Source of the DNA: Nematopogon swammerdamellus
Taxonomy: Eukaryota > Arthropoda > Insecta > Lepidoptera > Adelidae
Direction: 5' to 3'
Length of the DNA stretch: 64,000 bases
NCBI GenBank assembly: GCA_946902875.1
Contig: OX336340.1
Location: 231,501 to 295,500 of the forward strand
Part shown: piece by piece, positions 11,430-22,400 of the stretch
Position numbering within the stretch: the stretch's first letter is position 1
Layout of the letters: each line of letters starts with the position of its first letter
Translations under genes and position numbers: made by a program
Notes under the pieces: model-generated
Databases searched by the model: none
What the model was told of the DNA's origin: nothing
The model's input: the letters and a program-made list of their open reading frames with translations, nothing else

Positions 11430-12530
11430 TGATTGATTATCTTTTACGATGGAACGTCGATCTATAGCACCACCGAGCTACACACACGTAGGCTTTTAGC
11501 TTCAGCTGCCCCTGGACTTCACCTCTCGAGGGTGCTCTCACCCTCATACCCACTCGCACCCGCACGCCGCCGCCTCCGCCGCCGCGAGCGTGGGCGGAGG
11601 TCAACAAACTCTCTGGCGCGCGGCCAACATCTCGCATTGTCTAGCGGGAGTATGCTCGCTGCGCCGACAGCTACGAAATGCAAAGCGAACGCCGAACACG
11701 CTGTTCGCAACTCCGCTGCTCTCGCTATTTTTTTTTTGCTCCGCTGTACGCCCATCGAGCACATAAATCTACACTCGCAGCCAGTAGATACCAAACTTCC
11801 GCCAGCCGCATACGAGCAACCGGTACGAAGGTGGACACAAGTTGTGCGGTCAACTTTTCCGGTACGAGAACAAGTTCCTGTAAGGTATAAGTGCAGGTAA
11901 CACGTTAACGTTAGGTGGAAACCGGTTGGCTAAGTCACTAAGTATTAGGATGCGGGTGGAGAGAGGGGAGCGGAACCGCACGCACATACATCGCACTCCC
12001 GTCGCGACCTCCGCCGACACGCGCCGTTCCACCATCGCATCTTCGCGTCGCCGCGCCGCCGCCCGCTCCGCGCTGCACCACACACACTTCACTCGCGAGC
12101 GCTACGTTCGCGGTTCGCGGCGAGACGGCGGCGACGGCGGGGCACGTGCGGCGAACGCGAGCGCGCACGCTATCGATCGCGGTGACGTCAGCGCGGTCGG
12201 CGGCGGCGGGAGTTACCTTTCTGCGGCCGCAGCACAGCATCCTGCGAGCGCGCGACTGTCCGCCCGTAGAACTCTTGAACCTAGCTAGCTTCCGCCACTG
12301 CATGGGTGCGGCGTGCGGTGCCGAGCGGTGTCAGCACGGGGTGAACGGCGAGCAACGGCGCCGCGGAACCGCGAGCGCGCTCATGGCGCCGCGGAGCGCG
12401 AGGGGCGGCCGGGGAGCGGCCGGCGCGCGGTGCGGACGCGCGCGGAGTGAGCCGGCCCGGCCGCCGCCGCGCGTGCGCGCTGCCACCGCGCCGCCCCGCC
12501 CGCACAGGCTCTACTCTACACTCAACACTC
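11430..12530. promoter_or_regulatory. GC-rich island with a CRE motif
   Basis: A kilobase of CpG-rich DNA holding a perfect CRE palindrome TGACGTCA (12183-12190). Open frames appear on both strands in most phases, which marks composition and not coding. It looks like a promoter or 5' UTR, but no coding exon follows before the minisatellite starting near 12640. Confidence 0.35.
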
Positions 12531-12639
12531 ATGTCAACACTACTTCACCTCAATTAGTTCTCAATTCCGTTAAAACAATTCCCTATGAACCCCCACGAAT
12601 TCTAACCGTAGACGCGTGTACCTACCTCGTATCGTATGC

Positions 12640-13406
12640 ATCTAGGCCTAGTAGCACACCCGCCGTAGACGCTCTACGCCTCGCAGCACATCTGCCGTAG
12701 ATGCACTGCGCCCCGTAGTAAATTTGTCGTAGACCCTCTACCCCTCGCAATACACCTGTCCTAAAGCTCTACGCCTCGCAGCACATCTGTCGTAGACACT
12801 CTACGTCTCTTAGCACGCCTGTTTTAGACGCTCTACGCCACGCAACACACCTGTCGTAGACACTCTACGCCTCTTAGCACACCTGTTTTAGACCCTCTAC
12901 GCCTCGCAGCACACCTGTCGTAGACACTCTACGCTTCGCAATACAACTGTCGTAGAAGCTCTACGCCTCGTAGCACATCTGTCGGAGAAGCTCTACGCCG
13001 CGCAGCACATCTGTCGTAGGCGCTCTACGCCTCGCATCACACCTGTCGTAGATGCACTGCGCCTCATATTAAATGTGTCGTCGACTCTCCACGCCTCGCA
13101 GCACACCTGTTGTAAACACTCTACGCTTCGCAATACACCTGTCGTAAAAGCTCTACGCCTCGTAACATTTCTGTCGTAGAAGCTCTACGCCTCGCAGCAC
13201 ATCTGTCATAGACGCTCTACGCCTCGCAGCACATCTGTCGTAGACACTCTACGCTTCGCAATACACCTGTCGTAGAAGCTCTACGCCTCGCAGCACACCT
13301 GTTGTAGACACTCTACGCTTCGCAATACACCTGTCGTAGAAGCTCTACGCCTCGTAACATTTCTGTCGTAGACGCTCTACGCCTCGCAATCATCTCGCAA
13401 TACACC
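12640..13406. repeat. ~32-bp minisatellite array, plus orientation
   Basis: Unit of about 32 bases built around ACCTGTCGTAGAC then ACTCTACGCCTCGCAGCAC; each unit is itself partly palindromic (CGTAGA…TCTACG). Copies vary. The array ends where a SINE has inserted (13407). Confidence 0.85.
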
Positions 13407-13771
13407 TTTTTTTTCTGGAACCTGACCCGGTTGGCTACATCACCTACAACATCCGTGATGTCAGCCCATAACAACGGGTGAACTAGGTGCCATTTCAGTG
13501 CTTCCCTTCATTTCGCGCCGGCTACACTGAACTGGACGGAAAACACGAACATAGCCGTTTCGACCAACGTTTCGCTCAGTGCGGTGGTACCAACCCGGCC
13601 GGGATAAACCCTACCACCTAGTAAGGTAAGAAGGGAAGGAACCTACAGTTTAACGTGGAGTTCGAATCACGGCCAGCCTCCAACGGTCGAGTGGTGACCC
13701 ATCCAAGTACTGACCGCGCTCAGCGTTGCTTAACAGTCAACTGACCGCACCACTGAGCTACCGAAACTGAC
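13407..13771 (-). mobile_element. tRNA/5S-like SINE, full-length copy
   Basis: Reading the minus strand: head CCTCGGTAGCTCAGTGGTG (A-box-like), then a 5S-rRNA-like block (TTAAGCAACGCTGAGCGCGG, TACTTGGATGGGT), a B-box-like GTGATTCGAACTCCACG, a body with GTAGCCGGC and ATCACGGATGTTGTAGGTGA, and a T/A-rich 3' end. This copy interrupts the minisatellite region. Confidence 0.75.
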
Positions 13772-13864
13772 GAATTTCCTTATCTCTTAGTCGAATTTTA
13801 CGAGATGCGACGGGGGGAAATGCTGTGGGGCTATTCTTTTTAAGTACCGACCCCACACGGTACA

Positions 13865-14875
13865 TGTCTAATGTGGAAGCGACCAATCATTCTATAAATA
13901 TCTTTCGTAGTCTCCGGTCATCCATTCTTCCAACATAACTGAAGCACCGAAGCATTTTCAATCCTGTACCGCGAGGTGTAGAGTGTCTACGACAGTTGTG
14001 CCGCGAGGCGTAGTGTCTACGACAGTGGTGTCGCGAGGCGTAGAGTGTCTACGACAGTTGTGCCGCAAGGCGTAGAGTGTCTACGACAGTTGTGCCGCGA
14101 GGCGTAGACCATCTACGACACGTGTGCTGCTGGCATAGAGTGTGTACGACAAATTATGTACTACGAGGCGCAGTGCATCTACGACAGGTGTGTTGCGGGG
14201 CGTAGAGCGTCTAAAACAGGTGTGCTGCGAGGCATATATAGTCTACGACAAATATACTATGAGGCGCAATGCATATACGACAGGTATGCTGCCTGTCGTA
14301 GAAGCTCTACGCCTCGCAATACACCTGTCGTAGACGCTCTATGCGTCTTAGCACACCTGTCGTAGATGCTTTACGCCTCGTAGCACATCTGTTGCAGACG
14401 CTCTACGCCTCGCAATACACCTGTCGTAGACTATCTATGCCTCGCAGCACACCTGTCTTAGACACTCTACGCCTCTTAGCACTCCTGTTTAGACGCTCTA
14501 CGCCACGCACGACACCTGTCGTAGATGCACTGCGCCTCGTAGTAAATTTGTCGTAGACTCTCTACGCCTCGTAGCACACCTGTTGTAGACGCTCTACGCT
14601 ACGCAGCATACCTGTCTTATATGCAGTGCGCTTCATTGTTTTGTCGTAGACTATCTATGCTTCGCAGCACACCTGTTTTAGACGCTTTACGCCCCGCAGC
14701 ACACGTGTCGTAGACACTCTACGCCTCGCGGCACAACTGTCGTAGACACTCTACGCCTCGCGGGACAACTGTACAGGATTGAAAATGCTTCGGTGCTTCA
14801 GTAATGTTGGAAGAATGGATGACCGGAAGATACGAAAGATATTTATAGAGTGATTGGTCGCCCGCACATTAGACA
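13865..14875. mobile_element. Fold-back element with internal minisatellite
   Basis: Terminal inverted repeats of about 105 bases (13865-13970 and 14768-14875) start TGTCTAATGTG and include CTTCCAACAT and GAAGCACCGAAGCATTTTCA. Between them the ~32-bp unit runs in minus orientation to about 14290, then in plus orientation, so the whole kilobase is one large imperfect palindrome. Confidence 0.75.
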
Positions 14876-14912
14876 ATAACGGCACGACTTCGGCAAGGCC
14901 GCGGTGGAGACA

Positions 14913-15664
14913 GAAACAATGTTATGAGTATGAAAGGCGCCTCAGAGGTTATTCGGGAGTGTGGCGAGTGGAGATGTGAGTGGTGTCTGGCCCGCTGGGA
15001 AACATCGCATCTGCTATGAGTGTATCAGGATAGGTTTTCGAAACTTCAGGGTTCGAAAGGGGCCCATATTTGAAGACGAAAAGCTCTGAAACAATGTTAT
15101 GAGTATGAAAGGCGCCTCAGAGGTTATTCGGGAGTGTGGCGAGTGGAGATGTGAGTGGTGTCTGGCCCGCTAGGAAACATCGCATCTGCTATGAGTGTAT
15201 CAGGATAAGTTTTCGAAACTTCAGGGTTCGAAAGGGGCCCATATTTGAAGACGAAAAGCTCTGAAACATTTTCCCAGATTCGATCATTTTACAGTACTTT
15301 TTGGTGAAAATCTATTCTTCAAGATTTGGTGGATGGTTAACGTCCGCCTTTATTAAATAAAAGATAAATTCTAACTCATGAATAAAAATGGGTAGGTTGC
15401 ATACATAACTAGTAGGTACAATTGAACTGCGTGTAGGTAAATTCCAAACACTGAAAGTTCAATGACCTCAAAAGAAAAAGAGGACTGAATTAGTTCACTG
15501 CACTCTCCATTCTCACTGTCCATCGAGTTTTTATTACAATTTCCAACATTTGTATGACAAAAAAAAAAACAACGGAATTTCGATTTGAGTGACAAGGATT
15601 TTTTTCTTCTAATGAGTACTTTCTATTCCTGAAGTTTCTCAAATCTATCCTGATACACCCTGTA
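14913..15664. repeat. 175-bp direct duplication and linked inverted end
   Basis: Two nearly identical 175-base units (14913-15087, 15088-15262). Each contains GTGTATCAGGATAGGTTTTC; its reverse complement returns at 15626-15664 ending TGATACACCCTGTA, so the stretch looks like a small element with CAGGGTGTATC-type ends and a duplicated left part. Confidence 0.55.
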
Positions 15665-16109
15665 TATTTAAGAGTATGTAAACAACTTTTAATGTTTCAA
15701 ACTTTTATTGTACACTTCACCAAACTTTCAAGAACAATTGGGCAATAATTTAATGTTTCAAATACATAAAATACATAAAACTTCTTAAAGAAAACACTTA
15801 AAACAGGAAACACATCGCAAAGAAGTTTCACATTATTCAATATTTCAATTGTTCTTAACTTCATAATCGTAATGAGCTAATTGTACTAAACATTGTGATT
15901 TTCGTAAAATTCTCATTAATAGATTAAATTGAAGATAATCTGGCCACAACAGTCGATACACACTTCTCACAGAGTTGCTATTTCTATAGAACAACTGAAT
16001 TGTTTGAACGCATTGAGCGGTGGTTAAGCAATTAATTTAATTAATGTGTTGCTTCAAACTAACTTTTGACATAAAGATAATACCGCTTTCAAACAAACGC
16101 CATTGTTTT

Positions 16110-16488
16110 GTCACCCTCGGTAGCTAAGTGGTGCGATCGGTCGGACTGTTATTAAGCAACCCTGGGCGCGGTCAGTACTTGGATTGGTGGCCGCTAGACC
16201 GTTGGAGGCTGACCGTGGTTCGGATTCCACGTTAAACTGTAGGTCCGTTCCCTTCTTACCTTACTAGGTGGTAGGGTTTATCCCGGAATCGTTGGTACCA
16301 CCGCACTGAACGAAACGTCGGTCGAAACGGCTATGTAAATAGTTCGTGTTTTGATGTCCAGTTCAGTGTAGCCGACATGAAATGAAGGGAAACACTGGCA
16401 TGGCACCTAGTTCACCCGCTGTTATGGGCTGACATCACGGATGTTGTAGGTGATGTAGCAAACCGTGTCAGTTTCCATAAAAAAAATT
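16110..16488 (+). mobile_element. tRNA/5S-like SINE, full-length copy
   Basis: Complete plus-oriented copy: CCTCGGTAGCTAAGTGGTG head, 5S-like GTCAGTACTTGGATTGG, B-box-like GTGGTTCGGATTCCACG, tail GTGTCAGTTTCCATAAAAAA. Best reference copy in the window for the family. Confidence 0.8.
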
Positions 16489-16639
16489 AATTTTTTTTGT
16501 TTATTCATGTGTCAGTTAGACTGCACTCGAACTTGTCACAATTAGTTCTATCCGGTTTGATTACACAATGTTAAGTATGTGTGCCGTGTGTGTGCTGTGT
16601 GCAGCCACGTCAACACATAGTGTACAATCAATACAATTT

Positions 16640-17005
16640 TTTTTATAGTACCACGACATGTGGCGCTGAGCCACCCATAATGTGTCTAACGACGCCCATG
16701 GACATTCCGCCGTACGCGGAGTTTGCGAACGCCATGCCGGCCTGACAGGTGCCTATTCACACCTCTCTTGAATCACCTGAGACTATACTTTAGAGAAATA
16801 TGTGGGCAGGGAGATCCTTCCAGAGTACACCAGTTCTGTGGAGAAAAGATCTGCAGAACCGATTGGTACGCATCTGCGGTAAGTCCAGCGTGTAGAGATG
16901 CAATCCCTGCCCCAGTGCGCGTTGTGCGGAGGTGAAAAGGGGACGGCGGGATCGCGTTAAACCGCTCGTCCGAGCATTCCCCGTGGCATAAACGATAGAA
17001 CATAC
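16640..17005 (-). mobile_element. Non-LTR retrotransposon 3' tail, copy 1
   Basis: Minus-strand reading PFHLRTTRTG and LPQMRTNRFCRSFL-type residues in shifted frames, then a shared 3' end (GGGCGTCGTTAGACACATTA). Same family as 27150-27353 and 58413-58800. It sits just behind the MPLKIP-like stop codon. Confidence 0.6.
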
Positions 17006-17073
17006 TTTAAGTTACCTTCAGAACAAATGTCTTTGTACATACATAGGAAGTTGTAAACGGTAGGGAATGTGTA

Positions 17074-17196
17074 TCAGCAGGGTCGGTCGGGATGCGCGGA
17101 CGGGTTGCGTCGCAGGTGCAGCCAGGGGTCCTGCAGCATGCTGGGGTGCAGGTAGGCCGAGATGCCCGCGTTGTCCTGGTGAGGCGGGCGCGAACT
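17074..17196 (-). CDS. MPLKIP-like gene, coding exon 2
   Basis: Acceptor GTGCTTTCAG, then [20 protein letters not shown] and [20 protein letters not shown] before TGA. This carries the conserved Pro-Ser-Met-Leu-x-Asp-Pro-Trp block. A LINE tail in the same orientation begins about 70 bases past the stop, so the native 3' UTR may be short or supplied by the repeat. Confidence 0.72.
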   Translation of the reverse strand, partial: SSRPPHQDNAGISAYLHPSMLQDPWLHLRRNPSAHPDRPC

Positions 17197-19187
17197 CTGA
17201 AAGCACAAGTCCCGTGTCAGTAGGAACTAGAGAAGCGACCGACGTCCGCTCGCGAGTGTTCCGCCTGAAAGCACACCACGTTTTCTCTTATCACTGATGT
17301 ACTTACCTACGATAAGTAAAACGTTGCAAATGAATGATAAGGAGAGGGCTTCATAAGTGTCACTGAAGTCATTGTACAGAATATGGATAGGTAGCGGAAC
17401 TGGTGATTCTCTGCGTCCTAGTCATCGCAGACTAGCTGACGAGGGCTTGCCGCGAGTCGAAACATAACGCACACTAGAGAAATACACAGAGTGGTAGCAC
17501 GCTATTCCGGACCTCGCTAGACACCCTTCCTCTACTGTCATCTGAAACCGCCCTGTAAAACCCTCGCAAGCTCAGTTCAACAAGATCCTAATAGCATGTT
17601 GTGATGAAGGAAGAAAAAATTTGTTTTCTTCCAAATGAGTCTAACTGCGTCATTACCCCGCTGGATGGCAAGGCTTACCCTTTGAATGAAGTAGGCCCTT
17701 GATTGCTGCCGCAGTTGCGTCCACCAGCAGAGGCCCAACCCTCTTCAAGGAGCTTTTAGCTTCACTGCTCCACGGACCGAGGGTTTCAACCGCGAAAGCA
17801 ACAAGTTCGAAATCTTGAATTATATTTCTATATTTGTTGCGTTTGAGGCTCTCCGCCCCGTCCAAACCTGACTTGGTGCCAATGTGTCGACACTAGTGGT
17901 GTCCCAGATCAAAGACCTACCCTTAGCCCACAGCACTAAGGTGATACCACAGGCCACTTGTCATCCAGCCGGGAATAACCGCAAGGTTTTAGGATGCATG
18001 GTATGTTTGCCGTCAGAAGCGTGGAATGGAAGTACCCTATAGGTACCTAGACTTTTATTTTTAGAGCAATTTACGAACAAGATTATACCTATATTAACAC
18101 GAGAACGAGTGCTTGCTTGGTTCATGGTTCATAAGCTTTTATGAACCATGAACCATTTTTAGTAATTTTGGTCAAGTCGCCAAACGGAAACCGCTTGTTT
18201 CACCCAAGTGGTTTTCAAATATCCATTTTTTAGGCTTCCGTATTCGTCGTAAGGGACCTTTTTACTAAGCCTACGCCGTCTGTCTGTCTGTCCGAATGCT
18301 GTATTTCTTGAACCGTAATAGCCCGTTGAAATTTTCACAGAAGATGTATTATTATGGCAGAAAAAAAAAGAAAAAGTAAAAAATTCAGGGGGTTCCTATA
18401 AAAGAAACTAAAAAGTGTATGCGAAAAGTCTACCGAAAAGAGTATGAAGGAAGAGAGGGAAGGTGTGGAACTAAGCTTGCGATGGCTTCACCGAAAATAT
18501 CCGGGCCCATCGGCAGTAAAGGAGGGTGTTATTCGAGGACGGGACTAGCGAGTGGTCACTCTTATTTTAACTAATACATAGATGGCGTAATACATAGTGG
18601 CGCTGTCCATGAAATGGCGATACGGAACCCTCGGAAATGTGCGAGTTCGACTCGCACTTGGCCGGTTTTAAATTTGATGTTAAGTCAACCACTAAACGGT
18701 TGTTCTCAACTAAAATTAGGCTAATAAAAAAGTGATTCCGTTTTTTAACCTAACATAACTATAATTTTTAGGAAAAAAAAGTCTCGAAACATCTCCGGGA
18801 AAAATTTATTTCACGAATATTTTCCTAATGTTCTAAACTATAGGATAGATGTACCAGTAATTTGCTAACAATTTCCCAAGTTACTAATACTCAGCCCTGC
18901 ACTGGATAGTATTATGGTTTTGTTTTATAGCAACTCAGAACTTGATGAACAAAGTGGATATGGTGGCTCACGTTGTTTACCCTGTAGCATTCGGTGTGAA
19001 GTGGGCGCGCAGCACTGTGACCGCGATGTCTGGCGTTGCCGCGCGGCGTCCAGCGGGCGCCGCCGCCGCCGACGCCGCCGCCCCGGTGCGGCGTGCTCTG
19101 GCCGAACGGGATGAAGTCCTCCGAGGGGCTGGCGCGCCGGTCGTTGTTCTGTAGATACGACATGCTGTTCTCGTTCTGCCCACTCAT
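17074..19187 (-). CDS. Small MPLKIP/TTDN1-like protein, whole gene (2 coding exons)
   Basis: Exons 19187-18981 and 17196-17074 join in phase 0 to give 109 residues. Seen: [36 protein letters not shown], a Gly/Arg-rich low-complexity run ([16 protein letters not shown]), a His/Arg stretch, then [18 protein letters not shown] and a short basic end. The [11 protein letters not shown] block matches the conserved C-terminal YFKPSMLEDPW of M-phase-specific PLK1-interacting protein (MPLKIP/TTDN1), which likewise has a Gly/Arg/Ser-rich disordered front. Known of the family: nuclear; human TTDN1 is linked to non-photosensitive trichothiodystrophy and to intron-lariat processing with DBR1. The insect protein is shorter than the human one. 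Inference: orthologue or a protein sharing the same docking motif. A further small exon in the 1.8-kb intron cannot be excluded. Confidence 0.68.
17653..17880 (-). pseudogene. LINE polyprotein C-terminal fragment
   Basis: Minus-strand reading [20 protein letters not shown] then [20 protein letters not shown]. The FxxVAVETxGxxxxEA pattern is what I recall from C-terminal parts of some LINE proteins. Lies in the MPLKIP-like intron. Confidence 0.4.
18222..18668. repeat. Dispersed repeat family 3, copy 1
   Basis: Starts GGCTTCCGTAT, carries a (CTGT)n tract, CTTGAACCGTAATAGCCCGT, TTGAAATTTTCACAGA, and ends ACTCGCACTTGGCCGGTTTT. Copy 2 is at 30388-30690. Abundant lepidopteran-type repeat; class uncertain. 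Confidence 0.55.
18981..19187 (-). CDS. MPLKIP-like gene, coding exon 1
   Basis: ATG at 19187; 69 codons to AGG|GTAAAC. The first ATG in this frame before the Ser/Asn-rich [13 protein letters not shown] was taken as the start; an upstream in-frame Met-like codon would add NVEKN-type residues of no known meaning. GC-rich compared with its flanks. Confidence 0.68.
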
Positions 19188-19427
19188 ATTCTTTTCGACG
19201 TTTCCACACAACGGGCAAATTTTATTCTTTTCTTGGCAACCGAACGAACGAACTGCTTATTTTCCTTCCACTGGAAGACTTCCAAAACTTCCAATCAAAG
19301 ATTAGAATTTAGAATACTTCCAATCCAAATAAATACAAGCGCTTGACAGCTGCGCTCTATTTGTTTGACACTTGACAGTCCAAGTGGTTGCCTGTTGTTG
19401 TTGTTTTTGTTGTTCCCTTCAAGTGGA

Positions 19428-19515
19428 CTACACACCTTCAGTTAAAACGAACGATTTATTTGAACAGAACGATTGTTCTGTCAAATTGTTACGTGTTTGT
19501 ATATGGTGTGTAGAG
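19428..19515. mobile_element. Tiny Harbinger-derived MITE
   Basis: Begins CTACACACCTTCAGTTAAAA and ends GGTGTGTAG, a short inverted repeat with the same terminal bases as the adjacent Harbinger elements. About 88 bases. Confidence 0.5.
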
Positions 19516-19517
19516 CG

Positions 19518-19947
19518 GGCTACACACCTTCAGTTTTAACTGCACAGTCTTTCCTGAAAAGTCTGACTGTTCAGTTAAACTGACATCCCTAGGGTCTATA
19601 CACGTTGAGTTTTTTCAGTTGTAATGTCTTTTCACTTGAAGTAACACGTTCACGGAATCAATGGCTTCATCGGATGAAGCTGTCTTTCTTAAACGCGCAA
19701 CGCAACGTATAATTTTTTATTACCTACCGATTCAAGTTTCGCCAATAACTTTCCGTAGGCTGCATCTTTTTGCCGCGGTCGTGGTACTGTTTAGTTTTAA
19801 CTTTCCACAAGGAAGATTCGTAATTGTATTTTTCTATGTATTCTTCTAACCATTCACATTTATTGGCATGGTTACTTTTCTTTATAACTAGAACGCAGCA
19901 GAAAACTTTCAGACGCTTCAACAAACCTGACAACTGCGCAGTTTTTT
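19518..19947. mobile_element. Internally deleted Harbinger element
   Basis: Left end GGGCTACACACCTTCAGTTT, then the start of the transposase frame (MASSDEAVFLKRATQR) running straight into the opposite-strand start of the MADF gene (19724-19933, minus: CEWLEEYIEKYNYESSLWKV). The middle of the element is missing. It abuts the larger copy. Confidence 0.65.
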
Positions 19948-20083
19948 GCTACACACCTTCAGTTTTAACTGCACAGTCTTAACTGTTTAGTTGAACTGTT
20001 CAGTTATAACTGACATTCCTAGTGTCTACACACGTTCAGTTTTATCAGTTGTGATCTCTGTTCGCTTGAAGTGATACGTTGAA

Positions 20084-22118
20084 ATGGCTTCACCGGATGA
20101 CGCTGTGGCAATTGTTGAACTATTGTACATTTTGAAAAAAAGAAGACAAAGAACGAAAAAAATTTGGTGTAAACATTGGTTAAAGAAAACAATATACGCA
20201 TAATAATTTACTGGAAGAGCTCAGAATTACTCCAAAAGACTATAATAATTATTTAAGAATGGATGAAAAAACGTACTTGCAACTGCTTCATTTAGTCACA
20301 CCTAAAATAATATAAAACAAAATACTGTTATGGGATGTGCTATATCGCCACATGAAAGATTAACAGCAACACTTAGGTTCTTAGCAACAGGAAGAACCTA
20401 CGAAGACCTTAAATTTTCAACAATAATATCTCCTCAGTCACTCTCCAGTATCATACCAGTAACGTGTGAAGCAATATAATAATGTTTTAAATAAGGATTA
20501 CTTAAAGGTATGTGAGCAATAAAATAAATTTTAATATTTAATAATCTGTTTTTTTATTAAGTGTTAGATATAAATTTGTAACTATTCTTAGATTCAATAA
20601 GAGGAATCATTGAAGTTAGTTACGTAGTCAGCAGCTGAATTGGTGCTTTGTTGATAGATTTCCGACGGAATCGTAGCATTATCGTGAATGAACTGACTTG
20701 ATGCATTATCTGATATTTCTGGATTTTCAGGCATAGACAACAGAACAACTTGTGAAGCCTGCGACTGATTGCGCAAAGGACGTTGTTCATAAGTTGGTGA
20801 CCTAATTGGTGGACTTTATAGATTGGAATATAGTGAAGCATTGTAATTAGAGCGATAGGATGTTTGTGAATATGACTGATTTGAAACACTTTGTTGGAAG
20901 GGTGAATTCGGAAAAGAGGCCATTACTATATGTGATGTTGTTAAACTACCCAATTCAGCTGCTGCGAGCGTTTCATTGATAATCTTTTCTGCTAAAATAT
21001 GTTGCGCCTTAGCCAAATCTCTATATTTAAACGCTACTGCTTTACCAAAGATATCGAAACGATCGTCTGGTTCATTTGGTGTTAAAGGAGATGGAGCTGG
21101 GCGTTTAAAATGGTCTCTAACTGATATCAACACGTCCTTTGTAAGAGCTGCTTCAGAGTTTCTTTTTCTGGATGATGAGGAACTTGACGAAGAAGTAGCC
21201 TCTATGGTAGCCTCTGATGTTTGTAAAGTACCGGGAGTAGATGCACTTGAGACTTCAACACCTTGTGCTTCCTGCACTGTTGATTCGTCCACTGCTGACC
21301 CCAGTGAATTATCCTGTAATATTTTGTTTTGTTTCAGTTTCCTCGGTCACAAGCAGAATGGAAAAGAAAAGCTGCCATATTTGAACAAAGATGGAATTTT
21401 CCTCATCTGCTTGGGGCAATTGATGGAAAGCACATCTCAATAAATCCACCAAAAGGAAGTGGATCAACGTATTTCAATTATAAGAAAAAAACACCGCATG
21501 GTCTTAATGGCTATAGTTGACGCTCAATATCAGTTCATTTTATGTGATTTTGGAACCAACGGACGAATATCAGACGGTGGAGTCTTACAAAATACAAAAT
21601 TCTTTCAGAAGCTTAAGAATGATGATTTGAATATTCCAAAAGAAGAAATTGTGACGAATAGTTCAAGATCTTTACCATACGTATTTGTTGCCGATGATGC
21701 TTTTCCACTAATATGATATGATGAAACCCTTCAGATAAGCTGAATTGGATTCTACAGAGAAAAAAATATATAACTACAGTGTTTCACGAGCGCGCCGAAT
21801 TGTGGAAAATGCTTTTGCTATTTTAGCTACGCGGTTCCGAATATTTCATACACATATTAATGTACACCAAACAAAGTTGAAGCAATTGTGATGGCATGCT
21901 GTGCATTACACAATTTTTTGATTAAAAAGTTACCAAATTCTTATACCAGTCCTGAGTGTTTTGATCGCGAACAAACTGATATTGGAGTGGTGATACCCGG
22001 ATACAATACAAATGATTCTGCCATGGAACCTTTAGAACGAAGAAATGTAGGAAACACAGCCCGAACACCTAAAATGATTAGACAGGAATTCATGAATTAT
22101 TTTAACGATGAAGGATGA
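20084..22118 (+). pseudogene. Harbinger transposase (HARBI1-like), frameshifted
   Basis: Exon 1 is 20084-20507 (donor AAAG|GTATGT), exon 2 starts at 21338 after TTTGTTTCAG. Seen in pieces: YLQLLHLVTPKI, ISPHERLTATLRFLATGRTY, then FPRSQAEWKRKAAIFEQRWN, LLGAIDGKHISI (first Asp), DFGTNGRISDGGVLQNTKFF (second Asp region), VFVADDAFPL, and ARRIVENAFAIL (the Glu). Several frame breaks in both exons. Known: a DDE nuclease that needs a Myb/MADF partner for binding or nuclear import. Confidence 0.8.
21314..21337. promoter_or_regulatory. 24-bp splice acceptor usable on both strands
   Basis: The sequence CTGTAATATTTTGTTTTGTTTCAG split over these 24 bases reads as …TTTGTTTCAG|TTTCCTCGG on plus (transposase exon 2) and …AATATTACAG|GATAATTC on minus (MADF exon 2). 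Only the boundaries differ by strand. Confidence 0.55.
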
Positions 22119-22259
22119 GTTTCCTGGCAAAATAACTTTATTTAAATAAATAAAAATACTGTATTTTTATTAAGAATAAATATTAGTATTTAGTAAAGAT
22201 TGGTATTTAATAAATATTAATATAATAATTATTATAATCGCTCCGCAGTAAGTGGATAC

Positions 22260-22400
22260 GGAGCTCTCCGAGATGGGGGTGGTGGTGGCCTACGTGTCTA
22301 GTACACGCGAGGCAAGCTACGAGCGATAGGTAGCTCGTAGCTTGCCTCGCGTCGTCTCGGAGAGCTCCGCAGCCACGGCCTGCACCCGCCGGCGCGCTTG
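22260..22400. repeat. GC-rich hairpin
   Basis: ACGCGAGGCAAGCTACGAGC pairs with its reverse complement across GATAGGTA, flanked by an outer GAGCTCTCCGAGA / TCTCGGAGAGCTC pair. Nested stems, so a palindromic insertion is likely. Confidence 0.6.

Noticed and set aside
11433..12700. Several long overlapping open frames on both strands
   Set aside because: All phases are open at once because stop codons are rare in GC-rich DNA; residues are low-complexity Arg/Ala/Pro with no motif or splice structure.
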